Shown: positions 25,784 through 34,849, counted from the stretch's first letter. The stretch is DNA of 57,364 nt from Pleomorphomonas sp. (GCA_029976075.1 JARKNW010000127.1:1-57364), one strand, 5' to 3'. Numbers and translations are program-made. The notes: generated by a model not told the origin, from the sequence alone.

Positions 25784-28018
25784 ATGACAGATGAGCCGAT
25801 CGCAGATGATCCTCACGCACGATCATCGGAACCAAGTCCCGGGACAGTATCCGTGTCGGCTGTTCCCGAAACCGATAATACTTGGCGCCTTCGCCGAGAA
25901 TCCTTGTCCTTGATTGATATCGTGGGGCGCTTTGCTGCCCTGCCGCTTATGACGGCTCTCCGGCGGGCTCTGCTCTTGTCATTGCCGCTCGTAATGGTTG
26001 GCGCCTTCGCCCATTTCATCAATGTACTTGTTTCCTTGTCGCTCGCGGACGATCTGCCCACCCAGGTCTCCGAAGCGGTACGTTCCATCTGCAGCACCAC
26101 GATCGAGGGTACTTTTGGGCTTGTTGCGCTGGTCGCAGTGTTGGGGTTTCCCTATTCCTTCGCCACCCTGACAGGAGCAAAGAGCGACCGCTATCCGGTC
26201 AATCCGGCCAGTGCCTCAATGGTAGCGCTGTCGTGTTTTTTCATCCTGGTTGCTCCCGACACCATTGATCGCTGGAGGGATGCATTATCGTCGACCCATG
26301 GCTTGCCTGCGGCCTTGGCCGTCGCTATCGGCTCCAGTTGCCTGTTTCTGTTTCTTGCCAGGCGTCCACAGTTTCGGTTCCGTCTGCGCGGTTTTGGGGC
26401 CGATCCGTTGGTGGGCGATCTCTTCTCGATATTGCCGGCCGCCGTGGCCACGATCGCCGTCTTCGCCATGATACGGCAGGCCCAGCTCGAACTTGGCGGA
26501 CCAGATCTGACGACAGCTTTATCGTCCCTCATATCCGCCCCGTTCGTTGGTGCCGAACCATCGGCGCTGATCGTCGCAACCTATTCGATGTTGAGCCAGG
26601 TGATCTGGTTCCTCGGTGGGCACGGCGCCAACATGCTGGGACCGGCCTTGCACCAGATCGTCACGTCGGCAGGCGAGGCTGCTGCCAGTGGGGGAGGGAC
26701 ACCCCACGTCGTCACGATGAATTTCTTTTCTGTCTATTCGGCGTTTGGCGGAGCCGGCTCGACACTCTGCCTGATCGTCGCCTTGCTGTTTGCCGACCGG
26801 GAGCCGTCAATCCGTCGTCTCGCATGGCTGTCGCTGTTGCCGGCGCTCGTCAACGTCAACGAGCCCCTGCTGTTCGGTCTGCCGGTGATCCTCAATCCGA
26901 TTTACGTCGTTCCCTTCATCCTCACGCCGGTCGCCCTGTCGCTGCTCGGCTATTTCGCGACAGCTGTCGGCTTGGTGCCTGTCTTGGAACATGCCGTTCC
27001 CTGGACGATGCCGCCTCTTTTGAATGGCTATCTGGCCACCGGTTCTTCGTCCGGTCTCATATTGCAGCTCATATCGCTGGCCATCGGCACCTTTTTCTAT
27101 TTGCCCTTTGTGCGTATCGCGGCGCGGCTGAGGCTCGCGGAAAATGCCAAGGCCATGAATGCGCTGCTTGTGGCCTCCGAGTCAGACGAGGCGGCTGGCG
27201 GCTTCAAGCTGATCGATCTGCCGGGTACGCCGGGGCGCTTTGCCGGCACGCTGGCCAGCGACCTCAGCGAGTCCCTCAGATCGGCAAATCAGCTCTATCT
27301 GCAGTATCAGCCGCAGGTTTGCATCGAGGAGCGGCGGGTGTTCGGCGTCGAGGCTCTGCTGCGTTGGGAGCACGAGGTCTACGGTTCCATTCCGCCGCCG
27401 ATAACGGTGGCGTTGGCCGAGGACATGGGGCTCATCGATCAACTGGGCAACTATGTGCTGCGCCTCGCCTGTCGGCAGCGCGTCGCCTGGAAAGGCGCGG
27501 TTCCCGCAGACCTCATCGTCTCGGTCAATGTATCCCCGCATCAGTTGCTCAACCCCGACTTCGACCGTGTCGTTCTGGAGATTCTTGCCGAGGAGGGGCT
27601 TAGGCCCGGTCTCCTGGAACTCGAGATCACGGAATCCACATCGCTTGTACCGGCCGTGCGTGCGCTCGAAGCCTTGCTCCGCCTGCGCAACGCCGGTGTT
27701 CGTATCGCCCTCGATGATTTTGGCATGGGGCATACCTCGCTGCATTACTTGCGCGAGCTGCCGCTCGATACGTTGAAGATCGATCGCTCTCTCACTTTCA
27801 CCAGCCAGGGAGATCTCAACGAGCACGTGATCCGATCTATCGTTTCCCTTAGCCGTACGCTCGGTCTGAGGGCCGTGGTCGAGGGCATTGAGCAGCCCGA
27901 GCAGTTGCCGAAGTTCATCGATCTCGGATGCGGCCGCTTTCAAGGGTACCTGTTCTCCCCGCCATTGGGGAGCGGGCCATGCCTCGAGTATATCAGGGCC
28001 AATGCCGGAGCCGCCTGA
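25784..28018 (+). CDS. PTS EIIC (cellobiose/lactose family) fused to an EAL c-di-GMP phosphodiesterase
   Basis: The 744-residue membrane protein has two parts. Residues about 45-450 are a PTS EIIC domain of the Cel/Lac family, with roughly ten hydrophobic segments, WFLGGHGANMLGP (275-287) and NEPLLFGLPVILNP (359-372), where Glu360 is in the family sugar-site motif. Residues about 485-740 are an EAL domain with a full catalytic set: Glu523 (EALLRW), Asn582, Glu614, Asp644-Asp645 (DDFG), Lys665 (LKIDRSL), Glu700 and Gln720. No EIIA or EIIB domain is present here or next door. I infer that the EIIC part senses or passes a sugar and tunes c-di-GMP hydrolysis at the inner membrane. The gene is single and divergent from the histidine kinase. 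Confidence 0.9.
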   Translation: MTDEPIADDPHARSSEPSPGTVSVSAVPETDNTWRLRRESLSLIDIVGRFAALPLMTALRRALLLSLPLVMVGAFAHFINVLVSLSLADDLPTQVSEAVRSICSTTIEGTFGLVALVAVLGFPYSFATLTGAKSDRYPVNPASASMVALSCFFILVAPDTIDRWRDALSSTHGLPAALAVAIGSSCLFLFLARRPQFRFRLRGFGADPLVGDLFSILPAAVATIAVFAMIRQAQLELGGPDLTTALSSLISAPFVGAEPSALIVATYSMLSQVIWFLGGHGANMLGPALHQIVTSAGEAAASGGGTPHVVTMNFFSVYSAFGGAGSTLCLIVALLFADREPSIRRLAWLSLLPALVNVNEPLLFGLPVILNPIYVVPFILTPVALSLLGYFATAVGLVPVLEHAVPWTMPPLLNGYLATGSSSGLILQLISLAIGTFFYLPFVRIAARLRLAENAKAMNALLVASESDEAAGGFKLIDLPGTPGRFAGTLASDLSESLRSANQLYLQYQPQVCIEERRVFGVEALLRWEHEVYGSIPPPITVALAEDMGLIDQLGNYVLRLACRQRVAWKGAVPADLIVSVNVSPHQLLNPDFDRVVLEILAEEGLRPGLLELEITESTSLVPAVRALEALLRLRNAGVRIALDDFGMGHTSLHYLRELPLDTLKIDRSLTFTSQGDLNEHVIRSIVSLSRTLGLRAVVEGIEQPEQLPKFIDLGCGRFQGYLFSPPLGSGPCLEYIRANAGAA

Positions 28019-28189
28019 GCGCGATCTGCTCTCGGTCCCAGACGGGCCCATGATCCGCTGCGAATGAGGTGAAACGCGTTGCGGTCAGGCCGGCGTTCAT
28101 GCACCCTCGGTACTTCGTTCATCATCAGGCAAGCCTTGTGCCGGTAAAATGAGTTTGTCTGTGCCCTGAAGCATAGGATGGGAGGCATC

Positions 28190-28858
28190 ATGTCCATCAC
28201 CTCGCCAGCAGCGCTTGCCGCGATCATCGATCACACGATCTTGCGTCCGGATGCCACCGAGGCCGACATCGACCAGTTCTGTGCCGAGGCGTTGCATTGG
28301 AAGTTCGCCTCCGTTTGCGTCAATCCGCTCAACATCCCGCGTGTTGTCGCAGCGTTGCGCGGCTCGCCGGTGAAGGCCTGCTCGGTGGTGGGGTTCCCGC
28401 TCGGCGCGACCTCCACCGATCTCAAGCGTCGCGAGACGGAATGGGTAATCGCCGAAGGAGCCGCCGAAGTGGACATGGTGATCTCCATCGGAACACTGAA
28501 GAGTGTCGGCCCCGACCCGGTTGGCGAGGAGGTGAGAGCACTCAAGGCAGCTTGCGGCCCCGTCTTGCTCAAGGTCATCCTGGAAACGGCGCTCCTTACC
28601 GATGAAGAGATCGTTGCCGCCTCACTTGCAGCCAAAGCGGCGGGCGCCGACTTCGTGAAGACATCGACTGGTTTTACCCAGAAGGGGGCGACCGTCGAAG
28701 CGGTTGCCCTGATGCGCCGCACGGTTGGACCGGAAATGGGCGTCAAGGCATCCGGAGGCATCCGCTCCTTTGCCGAAGCCATGGCGATGCTCGAGGCAGG
28801 CGCAAGCCGGATAGGCACCAGCCGCGGTATCGCGTTGATGCGAGAAGCGCACTTCTAG
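28190..28858 (+). CDS. deoC: Deoxyribose-phosphate aldolase
   Basis: The 222-residue TIM-barrel aldolase cleaves 2-deoxyribose 5-phosphate to glyceraldehyde 3-phosphate and acetaldehyde. Landmarks are IDHTILRPDAT at the N-terminus, ASVCVNP, SVVGFPLGATST, Asp95 in EVDMVIS, the Schiff-base Lys157 in DFVKTSTGF and Lys186 in GVKASGGI. I chose ATG 28190 because GGGAGG ends about 4 bp before it; an ATG at 28178 would place that site inside the gene. No other deoxynucleoside gene is adjacent, so it seems monocistronic. The 171 bp before it show no further gene. Confidence 0.95.
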   Translation: MSITSPAALAAIIDHTILRPDATEADIDQFCAEALHWKFASVCVNPLNIPRVVAALRGSPVKACSVVGFPLGATSTDLKRRETEWVIAEGAAEVDMVISIGTLKSVGPDPVGEEVRALKAACGPVLLKVILETALLTDEEIVAASLAAKAAGADFVKTSTGFTQKGATVEAVALMRRTVGPEMGVKASGGIRSFAEAMAMLEAGASRIGTSRGIALMREAHF

Positions 28859-28946
28859 CCATTCGATAGCCGAACTGGGCCGATAGAGTGCGCCGTGGCC
28901 TCCCACAGTGGGCAGGCCACGGCATACTGCTTTCAGGGCTTGGGGA

Positions 28947-29897
28947 TCAGGCGCTGACCTGCCCCAGCAATTCGATTTCGGCCGGCGTCAGGTGAAGCGT
29001 CGCGGCATGTGCGAAGCTTTCGACATGTGCCACCTTGGTGGCGCTGGCAATCGGCGCGGTAACTCCCGGGCGCGCCATCAGCCAGGCAAGCGCCACTTCG
29101 GCAGGTTTGGCATGATGGCTTTCGGCGACCTGATCGACGGCCGCGAGAATGCGGAAACCGCGCTCGTTCATGTACTTTTCGACGCCACCCGCCCGACTGC
29201 TGCCCTTGAGGTTGTCGGTCGAGCGGTATTTGCCGGTCAGGAAGCCGGAGGCGAGGCTGTAGTAAGGTACGACGCCGATATCCTCATGCATGCAGAGGTC
29301 GCGCAACGCACCGTCGAACTGCGCGCGTTCGGCAAGGCTGTAATTGGGCTGCAGCACCTGATAGGCGGGCAAGTGCCGTTCACGCGACACGGCAAGCGCG
29401 GCGCCAAGCTGTTCGGCGTTGACGTTCGACACGCCGATCGCCCGCACCTTTCCGGCATGGATCAGCTTGTCGTAAGCCCCGAGGGTCTCTTCATAGGGCG
29501 TTTCATCCGGCCAGTGCGAAAAGTACAGGTCGATCCGATCGATGCCCAGCCGCGACAATGACCGGTCGATCGCCTCGAGTATCCATTTCTCGCTGAGACC
29601 CTTTTCACCGGGGCGACCGAGATCGGAACCAACCTTGGTGAAGATCTTCAGCTTGTCGCGGGCACCCGGACGGGCTTTCAGCCAGCGGCCGATGATCGTC
29701 TCGGATTCGCCTCCCTGGTTTCCCGGCTTCCAGCGGGAATAGGAATCGGCGGTGTCGATCGCATCGAAACCGTGGTCAACGAAGGCGTCCAGTACGTCGA
29801 AACTGGCCTTCTCATCGATGGTCCAGCCGAAGACGTTGCCACCGAACACCAGCGGTGCGATGTCGAAGCCGGTTTTGCCGAGCGGGCGCTTTTTCAT
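28947..29897 (-). CDS. Aldo/keto reductase
   Basis: The 316-residue NADPH-dependent oxidoreductase of the AKR barrel fold has the catalytic tetrad in place: Asp and Tyr in AIDTADSYS, Lys in KIFTKVG and His in YFSHWPDE. The opening KRPLGKTGFDIAPLVFGGNVFG and the C-terminal ALAWLMARPGVTAPIASATK fit the YajO/AKR11-13-like group. The substrate (an aldehyde, ketone or sugar) is unknown. I chose ATG 29897 with GGAGAGG 4 bp upstream; the frame reads on to 30008 with non-conserved, lysine-rich residues. It converges on deoC and is not evidently co-transcribed with the next gene. Confidence 0.88.
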   Translation of the reverse strand: MKKRPLGKTGFDIAPLVFGGNVFGWTIDEKASFDVLDAFVDHGFDAIDTADSYSRWKPGNQGGESETIIGRWLKARPGARDKLKIFTKVGSDLGRPGEKGLSEKWILEAIDRSLSRLGIDRIDLYFSHWPDETPYEETLGAYDKLIHAGKVRAIGVSNVNAEQLGAALAVSRERHLPAYQVLQPNYSLAERAQFDGALRDLCMHEDIGVVPYYSLASGFLTGKYRSTDNLKGSSRAGGVEKYMNERGFRILAAVDQVAESHHAKPAEVALAWLMARPGVTAPIASATKVAHVESFAHAATLHLTPAEIELLGQVSA

Positions 29898-30074
29898 TTT
29901 CCTCTCCGGTCGCTGGAGCATTCGCCAACCAGGCTCAATCATCTGGTCGTCGAGCGAATGATCCGGTTTCTTTTTCTTGAGCAGCCACGTTCCGATCTGG
30001 TCCTTCAACCTGATCGGAGGGCAACTCCCGAGACGGCTCGTTGTGGGCCACCTCGACCTCGGAGGATTATAGAA

Positions 30075-30089
30075 GGGCGGATGACGCCC
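30075..30089 (-). terminator. Weak terminator-like stem after the MCP-like gene
   Basis: On the minus strand GGGCG-TCATC-CGCCC is followed by TTCTATAA. The 5-bp stem is short and the T-run poor. It lies 47 bp beyond the stop at 30137. Confidence 0.3.
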
Positions 30090-30136
30090 GTCATGTCGGC
30101 GCTTCGGCCAATCTCCCAGTTGGAGACTGACGGAAA

Positions 30137-31828
30137 CTAGAACAACACGTCGTCGAAAAGATCTTCGCTCTCGTTCGCCGCGACGACCGACACAACAGGT
30201 GCGTTGCCCGCCCCCAGGATCGCGCGGTGGATGTCGCGTTCGGCGGCCATCGTATAGACCGCGAGAAGACGCTCGGAAAAGCTGGTGTGATCCTTGGCAT
30301 CCTCGGCCAGACCGAGGTGCCCCTCACTGCCAAACAGCCGGCGACACGCTTCGAGATGCTCGCCGAGATCCTTGGCGAAATCGATGTCGCGGGCAATGTG
30401 ACCGATGCGCTCGGCTATGGCGTTGCCACTCTCCGTCGCTTCCTTGAGGTGGACGTTGGTTCGTGCACTGGCCTCCCGCAGGGTGGCGACGGCTCCATCC
30501 ACCTCGCTCACGATATCGACCTGACGATCCTCGCCCTGCGTCTCGATCCCGGCGGCATTTTCCCGCATGGCCGACAAACGCTGCAGGATATCCTCCGCCG
30601 CGACACCCAGCCTCGCCGCGTAGGTGTTCATTTCCGCCGCGACGACGCCGACGGCTCGACCTTTCGCGCCCAGGCGATTGCTGCGGAGATAGGCATTGAT
30701 GGCAAGGCAACGAATGTCGTCGCGGACGCTTCGGATATTGCCGATATTGCCCATGTTGCTGAGCAGCTCGGTTGCCACCTGCTTGGTGGCGGCGTAGGCC
30801 GCCGCCGCAAGCGCACCAGAACGTTCGATATCGCCCACCACGCTTCGCGTGAGGCTAACGCCCTCTTCGATAGCCTGCATGGTTTCGCCGCCGCTGCAGC
30901 CCGCCTTGCCATTCAGGGTCAGAACGCGCTCGGCCTCTCCCGCCAGACCCTCGATGGAGGCGACGACCACGCGTGTCTGCTCCGTGAAGTCCTTGATCAT
31001 CGCCGCTGTCTGGGCAGCAAGCAGGCGGATGGCAACCTGAGTGAGCGCTTCGGCCCGCTGTTCGGAATCGCAGCGATCAAGCTCGTCCATGAGAATGGCG
31101 ATGCCGGCCTGGACATGCTCGATCCGCTGCCGGGCGACGTCACCAACCTGGAGCGCCGACAGAACCTTGCCGACCTTTTCTTGGACCGATCTTGCGATAT
31201 CGGCCGTACCTGCCGCGAGTCGTTTCAAACCGGCGCGTCGGTTATGGACGGCTTCCAGCGCCTCAATCAGCGTGGACGAAACGGAAGATACCTGAGCTTC
31301 GAGGCTGGGGCCTTTGCCATTCGAGCAAGCCGCTGCGAGCTGGCCGCTCAGCTCTCCGACCTTGGCGGCAAAAACGTCGATTTGGCCGATAGCCGATCCG
31401 ACATACTTGTCCACATCGTCGGCAAACTGCGCAAACTCGGTGACGCCGGCGCCAGCGATCCGCGTTTCCATGGCGCAGGTGGTGAGATAGCGGAGCGAGC
31501 GCTGCATGTCGCGCGTGCGCGGCGTGATCGCTTCGCCATCGGCAAGGATCAACGCCAGGCGTTGCCCGGCAGCCGCCTTCGTTTCCACGAGCTCGGTGAG
31601 GCCTTCCAACGTGGCGGTCAGCCGGGCAGCCGCTTCGTCGCAGGCATGATCGTCGAGAGCGCCAGTAATGCCGTCAATGGCCGAGAGAAGGCGCGCGACG
31701 ATATCATAGGCCGCCATCAACGCCTTGCCGCCCTCGACGAAACGTTCTTCGATGCGCGAGCGAGCAGCCTCAAGCTGGTCGGATATTGCACGCAAGTCGG
31801 GTCGGCGGGACATACCGTCGGAAATCAC
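30137..31828 (-). CDS. Soluble methyl-accepting-chemotaxis-like coiled-coil protein with CheZ-like tail
   Basis: The 563-residue, mostly helical protein lacks membrane segments. Residues about 370-415 carry a diverged MCP hairpin tip: DIRCLAINAYLRSNR then KGRAVGVVAAEMNTYA, comparable with the MCP pattern LALNAAIEAAR...GRGFAVVA-EVR-LA. Long helices before and after resemble cytoplasmic MCP signalling coils. The C-terminus ends ANESEDLFDDVLF, an acidic/hydrophobic tail that looks like the CheY-binding end of CheZ. Methylation sites and a ligand domain are not evident. I chose GTG 31828, 7 bp after AGGAG; the ATG 31813 lacks a ribosome site. No che genes are adjacent. A chemotaxis- or biofilm-related adaptor is my best guess. 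Confidence 0.6.
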   Translation of the reverse strand: MISDGMSRRPDLRAISDQLEAARSRIEERFVEGGKALMAAYDIVARLLSAIDGITGALDDHACDEAAARLTATLEGLTELVETKAAAGQRLALILADGEAITPRTRDMQRSLRYLTTCAMETRIAGAGVTEFAQFADDVDKYVGSAIGQIDVFAAKVGELSGQLAAACSNGKGPSLEAQVSSVSSTLIEALEAVHNRRAGLKRLAAGTADIARSVQEKVGKVLSALQVGDVARQRIEHVQAGIAILMDELDRCDSEQRAEALTQVAIRLLAAQTAAMIKDFTEQTRVVVASIEGLAGEAERVLTLNGKAGCSGGETMQAIEEGVSLTRSVVGDIERSGALAAAAYAATKQVATELLSNMGNIGNIRSVRDDIRCLAINAYLRSNRLGAKGRAVGVVAAEMNTYAARLGVAAEDILQRLSAMRENAAGIETQGEDRQVDIVSEVDGAVATLREASARTNVHLKEATESGNAIAERIGHIARDIDFAKDLGEHLEACRRLFGSEGHLGLAEDAKDHTSFSERLLAVYTMAAERDIHRAILGAGNAPVVSVVAANESEDLFDDVLF

Positions 31829-31867
31829 GCTTCTACTCCTGTCTTGAAGGCATGATTCCAGAAAAGA

Positions 31868-31884
31868 GTGAAATATCGGTTCAC
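31868..31884. promoter_or_regulatory. GTGAA-N7-TTCAC dyad, possible LacI-type half-site pair
   Basis: GTGAAATATCGGTTCAC has the same outer arms as the operator at 36942-36957, with one extra central base and a less regular core. It lies between the MCP-like gene and the divergent LacI gene, where an autoregulatory site could sit. The match is partial. Confidence 0.3.
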
Positions 31885-32011
31885 CACTAGCGGTCGTTTG
31901 TTGAGGTGTCGTAGGTAAGCCTCCAATGAAAACACGGCGCAACATGCTTTCCACTTTGTTTCCAATCATGCGATAAGCTGTTGCATTCATTCCGGAACGG
32001 ACTTTGTAGAC

Positions 32012-33004
32012 ATGACCGAAAAGCCGCCTCGCGAGGGCAAGCGCCCGACGATTGCCGACGTGGCGCGCGCGGCCGGTGTGGCGCCAGCCATCGTCTCGCG
32101 GGCCCTATCGCCGGATCGTCGACCGGTGTCGCTTGAGAAGAAAGAACGTGTCCTGAAGGCGGCGGCCGAACTCGGCTATCATCAGAATCCTCTGGCGCGC
32201 GGTCTCGCCACCAAGTCCATCGATCTCGTCGCCGTCATCATCAACTACCTCAGCGATCTCTCCGACCTCGACTTGTTCGATCCGCTGCTCGATGCCATCC
32301 AGTCACTTGGCAAGCAGGCGATCCTGATCCGCGTTGGCAAGACAAAGCGCATCGACGATTTCCTGCGCAACTCGCTAACCTATCACGTGCACGCCGCGCT
32401 GGTGTTCTCCGATTTTGCCGATGCCGGCGAGGTGCGCGACCTTTTTCACAGCGACAACGTGCTGATGCTGAACGGACGCTTCGACGCCGAGAGCGCGCAC
32501 ATTCACATCGATGAGGAGAGGGGGATAAACGAACTGATACATCACGCTCGTGGACGGGGTGTCGACAGCGCGGCGCTGGTCACCGGGCGTGCAAGCTCGC
32601 TTGTCGAGGAGGCGCGCATCAAGGCCTATCGGTCGGCTTGCGCGGCAGCTGGCGTTCGTCTCCTCATCGAGATTGGTGGCGACTACTCCTATGAGTCAGG
32701 CACCAAGGCGGCATTGACGATCGCCGGGCAATTGCCGGACGCCGTGTTCTGCACCTCGGATTCCATGGCAATGGGCGTCAAGGATAGCCTTGGGAGAGGC
32801 GGGCGGCATGCGCCCAACGATTACCTGCTCTATGGCTTCGACGCAGTCGATAAGGGCAACTTCGCCGCCTATGACATTTCCAGCGTCGGCTTCGATCGCT
32901 CGGCTCTGATTGCCGGCATCCTTGCCTATCTTAAGGCGCCAGGCGAGTTCCCTCCAGCCGGTCTCGAAATACCGACCCGCTTCATGGCCCGCAGTACGGG
33001 CTGA
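32012..33004 (+). CDS. LacI-family transcriptional regulator
   Basis: The 330-residue regulator has the helix-turn-helix TIADVARAAGVAPAIVSRAL at residues 13-32, a hinge near LGYHQNPLARGLATK, and a type I periplasmic-binding-like effector domain (VAVIINYLSDLSDLDLFDPLLDAI, DAVFCTSDSMAMGV). The effector ligand is not predictable. The gene converges on an amino-acid-type ABC operon whose promoter carries a LacI-type operator (36942-36957); this makes it the best candidate controller. The start ATG has only a weak purine stretch upstream. A strong shared hairpin separates its stop from that operon's end. Confidence 0.9.
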   Translation: MTEKPPREGKRPTIADVARAAGVAPAIVSRALSPDRRPVSLEKKERVLKAAAELGYHQNPLARGLATKSIDLVAVIINYLSDLSDLDLFDPLLDAIQSLGKQAILIRVGKTKRIDDFLRNSLTYHVHAALVFSDFADAGEVRDLFHSDNVLMLNGRFDAESAHIHIDEERGINELIHHARGRGVDSAALVTGRASSLVEEARIKAYRSACAAAGVRLLIEIGGDYSYESGTKAALTIAGQLPDAVFCTSDSMAMGVKDSLGRGGRHAPNDYLLYGFDAVDKGNFAAYDISSVGFDRSALIAGILAYLKAPGEFPPAGLEIPTRFMARSTG

Positions 33005-33039
33005 GGCTACGACCCGGCGCTACCTCGCGATCTCGGAAC

Positions 33040-33075
33040 AAAAAACTCGGCGCCGATGGATATCGGCGCCGAGTT
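33040..33075 (-). terminator. Strong Rho-independent terminator of the glycosylasparaginase ABC operon
   Basis: AACTCGGCGCCGAT (33044-33057) pairs perfectly with ATCGGCGCCGAGTT (33062-33075) around GGAT. On the minus strand a T-run follows (complement of A 33040-33045). On the plus strand the stem ends in GCGTCTG, so it is at best a weak terminator for the LacI gene. Confidence 0.88.
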
Positions 33076-33114
33076 GCGTCTGCGGTCCTCGTGGGCGAAC
33101 TGTCGCCGCCCTTC

Positions 33115-33912
33115 TTACCAGAGCGGGGTCAGCGTCGGCGGATTGGCCTTCTCGCCCCACCACTTCTTGTAATTGGCTTCATAGGCGCCCGACTGGATGT
33201 AGTCGGACACGAACATGTCGACCCAACGCTGGAATTCCGGGTCGCCTTGGGCGATGGCAATGCCGATCGGGTCATTGGAATAAAGACCGGGCAGGGTGAC
33301 AAGCGACGGGTCCTTGGTGGCGAGATAGTCAAGCATCGACGAGTCCTCGATGCCGGCGTCGACGCGCTTCTGCTTCAGAAGCAGCACGCCATCCGGTGAG
33401 AAGTTGTCGGTGTAGACCAGCTCGGCCGTCGGCACGGCGCGCTTCAGGAAGGTTTCGCCCGTGGTGCCACGACCGACCACGACCTTCTTGCCTGCGAGCC
33501 CTTCCAGCGTGGTGATGCCGGCATCGGCCTGCACGATGATGCGAAGGCCGGCCCGGTTGTAGGGGATGGAGAAGCTGACGGCCTTGGCACGGGCCAGCGT
33601 CGCCGAGGTGTTGGCAACGACCAGATCGAGCTGGTTGGATACCAGCATGGAGACGCGGGCGTCGCCCGATACGTCGGTGAACTCCGGCTTCACACCGAGC
33701 TTTTCGGCCAGCATTGTGGCGACGTCGACGTCATAGCCGACCGGGTTGTTCTGGGCATCGCGGAAGCCGATCGGCTCGCCGCCCAGCGACACGCCGATGC
33801 GGATGGTGCCGGCATCGAGGATTTCCTGCAGCTTGGAGCCGGCGCTCGCCGTGCTCGCCAGCGCGAGGCACATGGCCGCGGCGGCAAGAGTTGTTTTCAG
33901 AAGCCGATGCAT
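33115..33912 (-). CDS. Amino-acid-type ABC transporter substrate-binding protein (family 3)
   Basis: The 265-residue periplasmic protein has a signal peptide ending STASAGSKL and the family 3 core: AGTIRIGVSLGGEPIGFRD, VGYDVDVATMLAEKLG, ANTSATLARAKAVSFSIPY and GTTGETFLKR. This family binds polar amino acids, opines and related compounds. Here it is the last gene of a five-gene operon (permease, permease, ATPase, glycosylasparaginase, binding protein), 16 bp after the hydrolase. It might therefore bind an asparagine-linked conjugate (inference). ATG 33912 has AGGAGAG upstream. A strong terminator follows. Confidence 0.9.
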   Translation of the reverse strand: MHRLLKTTLAAAAMCLALASTASAGSKLQEILDAGTIRIGVSLGGEPIGFRDAQNNPVGYDVDVATMLAEKLGVKPEFTDVSGDARVSMLVSNQLDLVVANTSATLARAKAVSFSIPYNRAGLRIIVQADAGITTLEGLAGKKVVVGRGTTGETFLKRAVPTAELVYTDNFSPDGVLLLKQKRVDAGIEDSSMLDYLATKDPSLVTLPGLYSNDPIGIAIAQGDPEFQRWVDMFVSDYIQSGAYEANYKKWWGEKANPPTLTPLW

Positions 33913-33928
33913 GATGTCTCTCCTGTAA

Positions 33929-34846
33929 TCAAAGCTGTTCCGATTGCCGCCGCTCGGGTGCGGGCATGCCGGGTTCCCAGAACCAATAGGAGACCGGCTT
34001 GCTGCCCCTGAGCGTGACGACGCGATGCTTGTTTTTATTGTCGAGCGCATGAATGACCACCTCGCCGATGAAGCCACCCTTGAGGGCGAGGAGATCCTCG
34101 GCGGCGCGCTCTACCGCCGCATCGAGGGAAAGTCCGAATTTCAGTCCCTGCACCACCGAGTGCGAAGTTGCGCAGCGCATGGTCATTTCGCCGGTGTGGG
34201 TGCAGGCGGCGACGCCATAGCGGCTGTCGGCATAAAAACCGGCGCCGGGGATCGGGCTGTCACCGAGCCGACCAGGATACTTCCAGGCCCAGCCGGAGGT
34301 CGAGGTGGCAACAGCGGCGTTGCCGCCGGCGTCGATGCCGAGAAAGACGGTGGTGTCGCGCACTCGTTCGGGGTCGGTAATGGCATTGGACAGTGGGATC
34401 AGCGGCACATTCGGAAAGGCGGCCTGCGCCTTTTCATCGAGCAATCCATCGAGCTTTTCGCGCCATACGCGCTTGCTGTCGGGATAGAGCACGTCGTCTT
34501 CGCTGAAACCGATTTCACTTGCAAAACGACGAGCGCCTTCGCCGGTCAGCATGACGTGCGGCAGGCGACGCATCACCTCGCGCGCCAGCTTGGCCACGTG
34601 CAGGGTGCGTGGCACGGCACCGACCGAACCGACGGACAGCGTGGTGCCATCCATAACGGCGCCGTCGCACTCCATGTCGCCGATCATGTTTGGCCAGCCG
34701 CCATAGCCGACGGAGCGCACGCTCGGGGCCGCCTCGACGTAACCGATACCTTCGACCAGCGCGTCGAGAGCGACGCCCCCGGCGAGGAGGGTATCGATGG
34801 CATGGGAGAAGCCGGGCTCAGCCTCGGTGTTGGCAAGCAGGATCAA
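33929..34846 (-). CDS. Ntn-hydrolase: glycosylasparaginase / isoaspartyl peptidase family
   Basis: The 305-residue protein belongs to the asparaginase 2 (Ntn) family, which self-cleaves before a Thr nucleophile. The nucleophile is Thr165 in RVRDTTVFLGIDAGG, followed by ATSTSGWAWKYPGRLGDSPI and GAGFYAD. The N-terminal PSVRSVGYGGWPN and GAVMDGTTL favour N4-(GlcNAc)-Asn amidase over plant-type isoaspartyl peptidase. It would split GlcNAc-Asn to sugar and aspartate, or cleave isoaspartyl compounds. No signal peptide is seen, so it acts in the cytoplasm on imported substrate. The start appears to be TTG 34846, 3 bp after the ATPase stop, with AAAAAGGAC upstream; TTG starts are rare here and deserve caution. 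Confidence 0.85.
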   Translation of the reverse strand: MILLANTEAEPGFSHAIDTLLAGGVALDALVEGIGYVEAAPSVRSVGYGGWPNMIGDMECDGAVMDGTTLSVGSVGAVPRTLHVAKLAREVMRRLPHVMLTGEGARRFASEIGFSEDDVLYPDSKRVWREKLDGLLDEKAQAAFPNVPLIPLSNAITDPERVRDTTVFLGIDAGGNAAVATSTSGWAWKYPGRLGDSPIPGAGFYADSRYGVAACTHTGEMTMRCATSHSVVQGLKFGLSLDAAVERAAEDLLALKGGFIGEVVIHALDNKNKHRVVTLRGSKPVSYWFWEPGMPAPERRQSEQL

Positions 34847-34849
34847 GGC

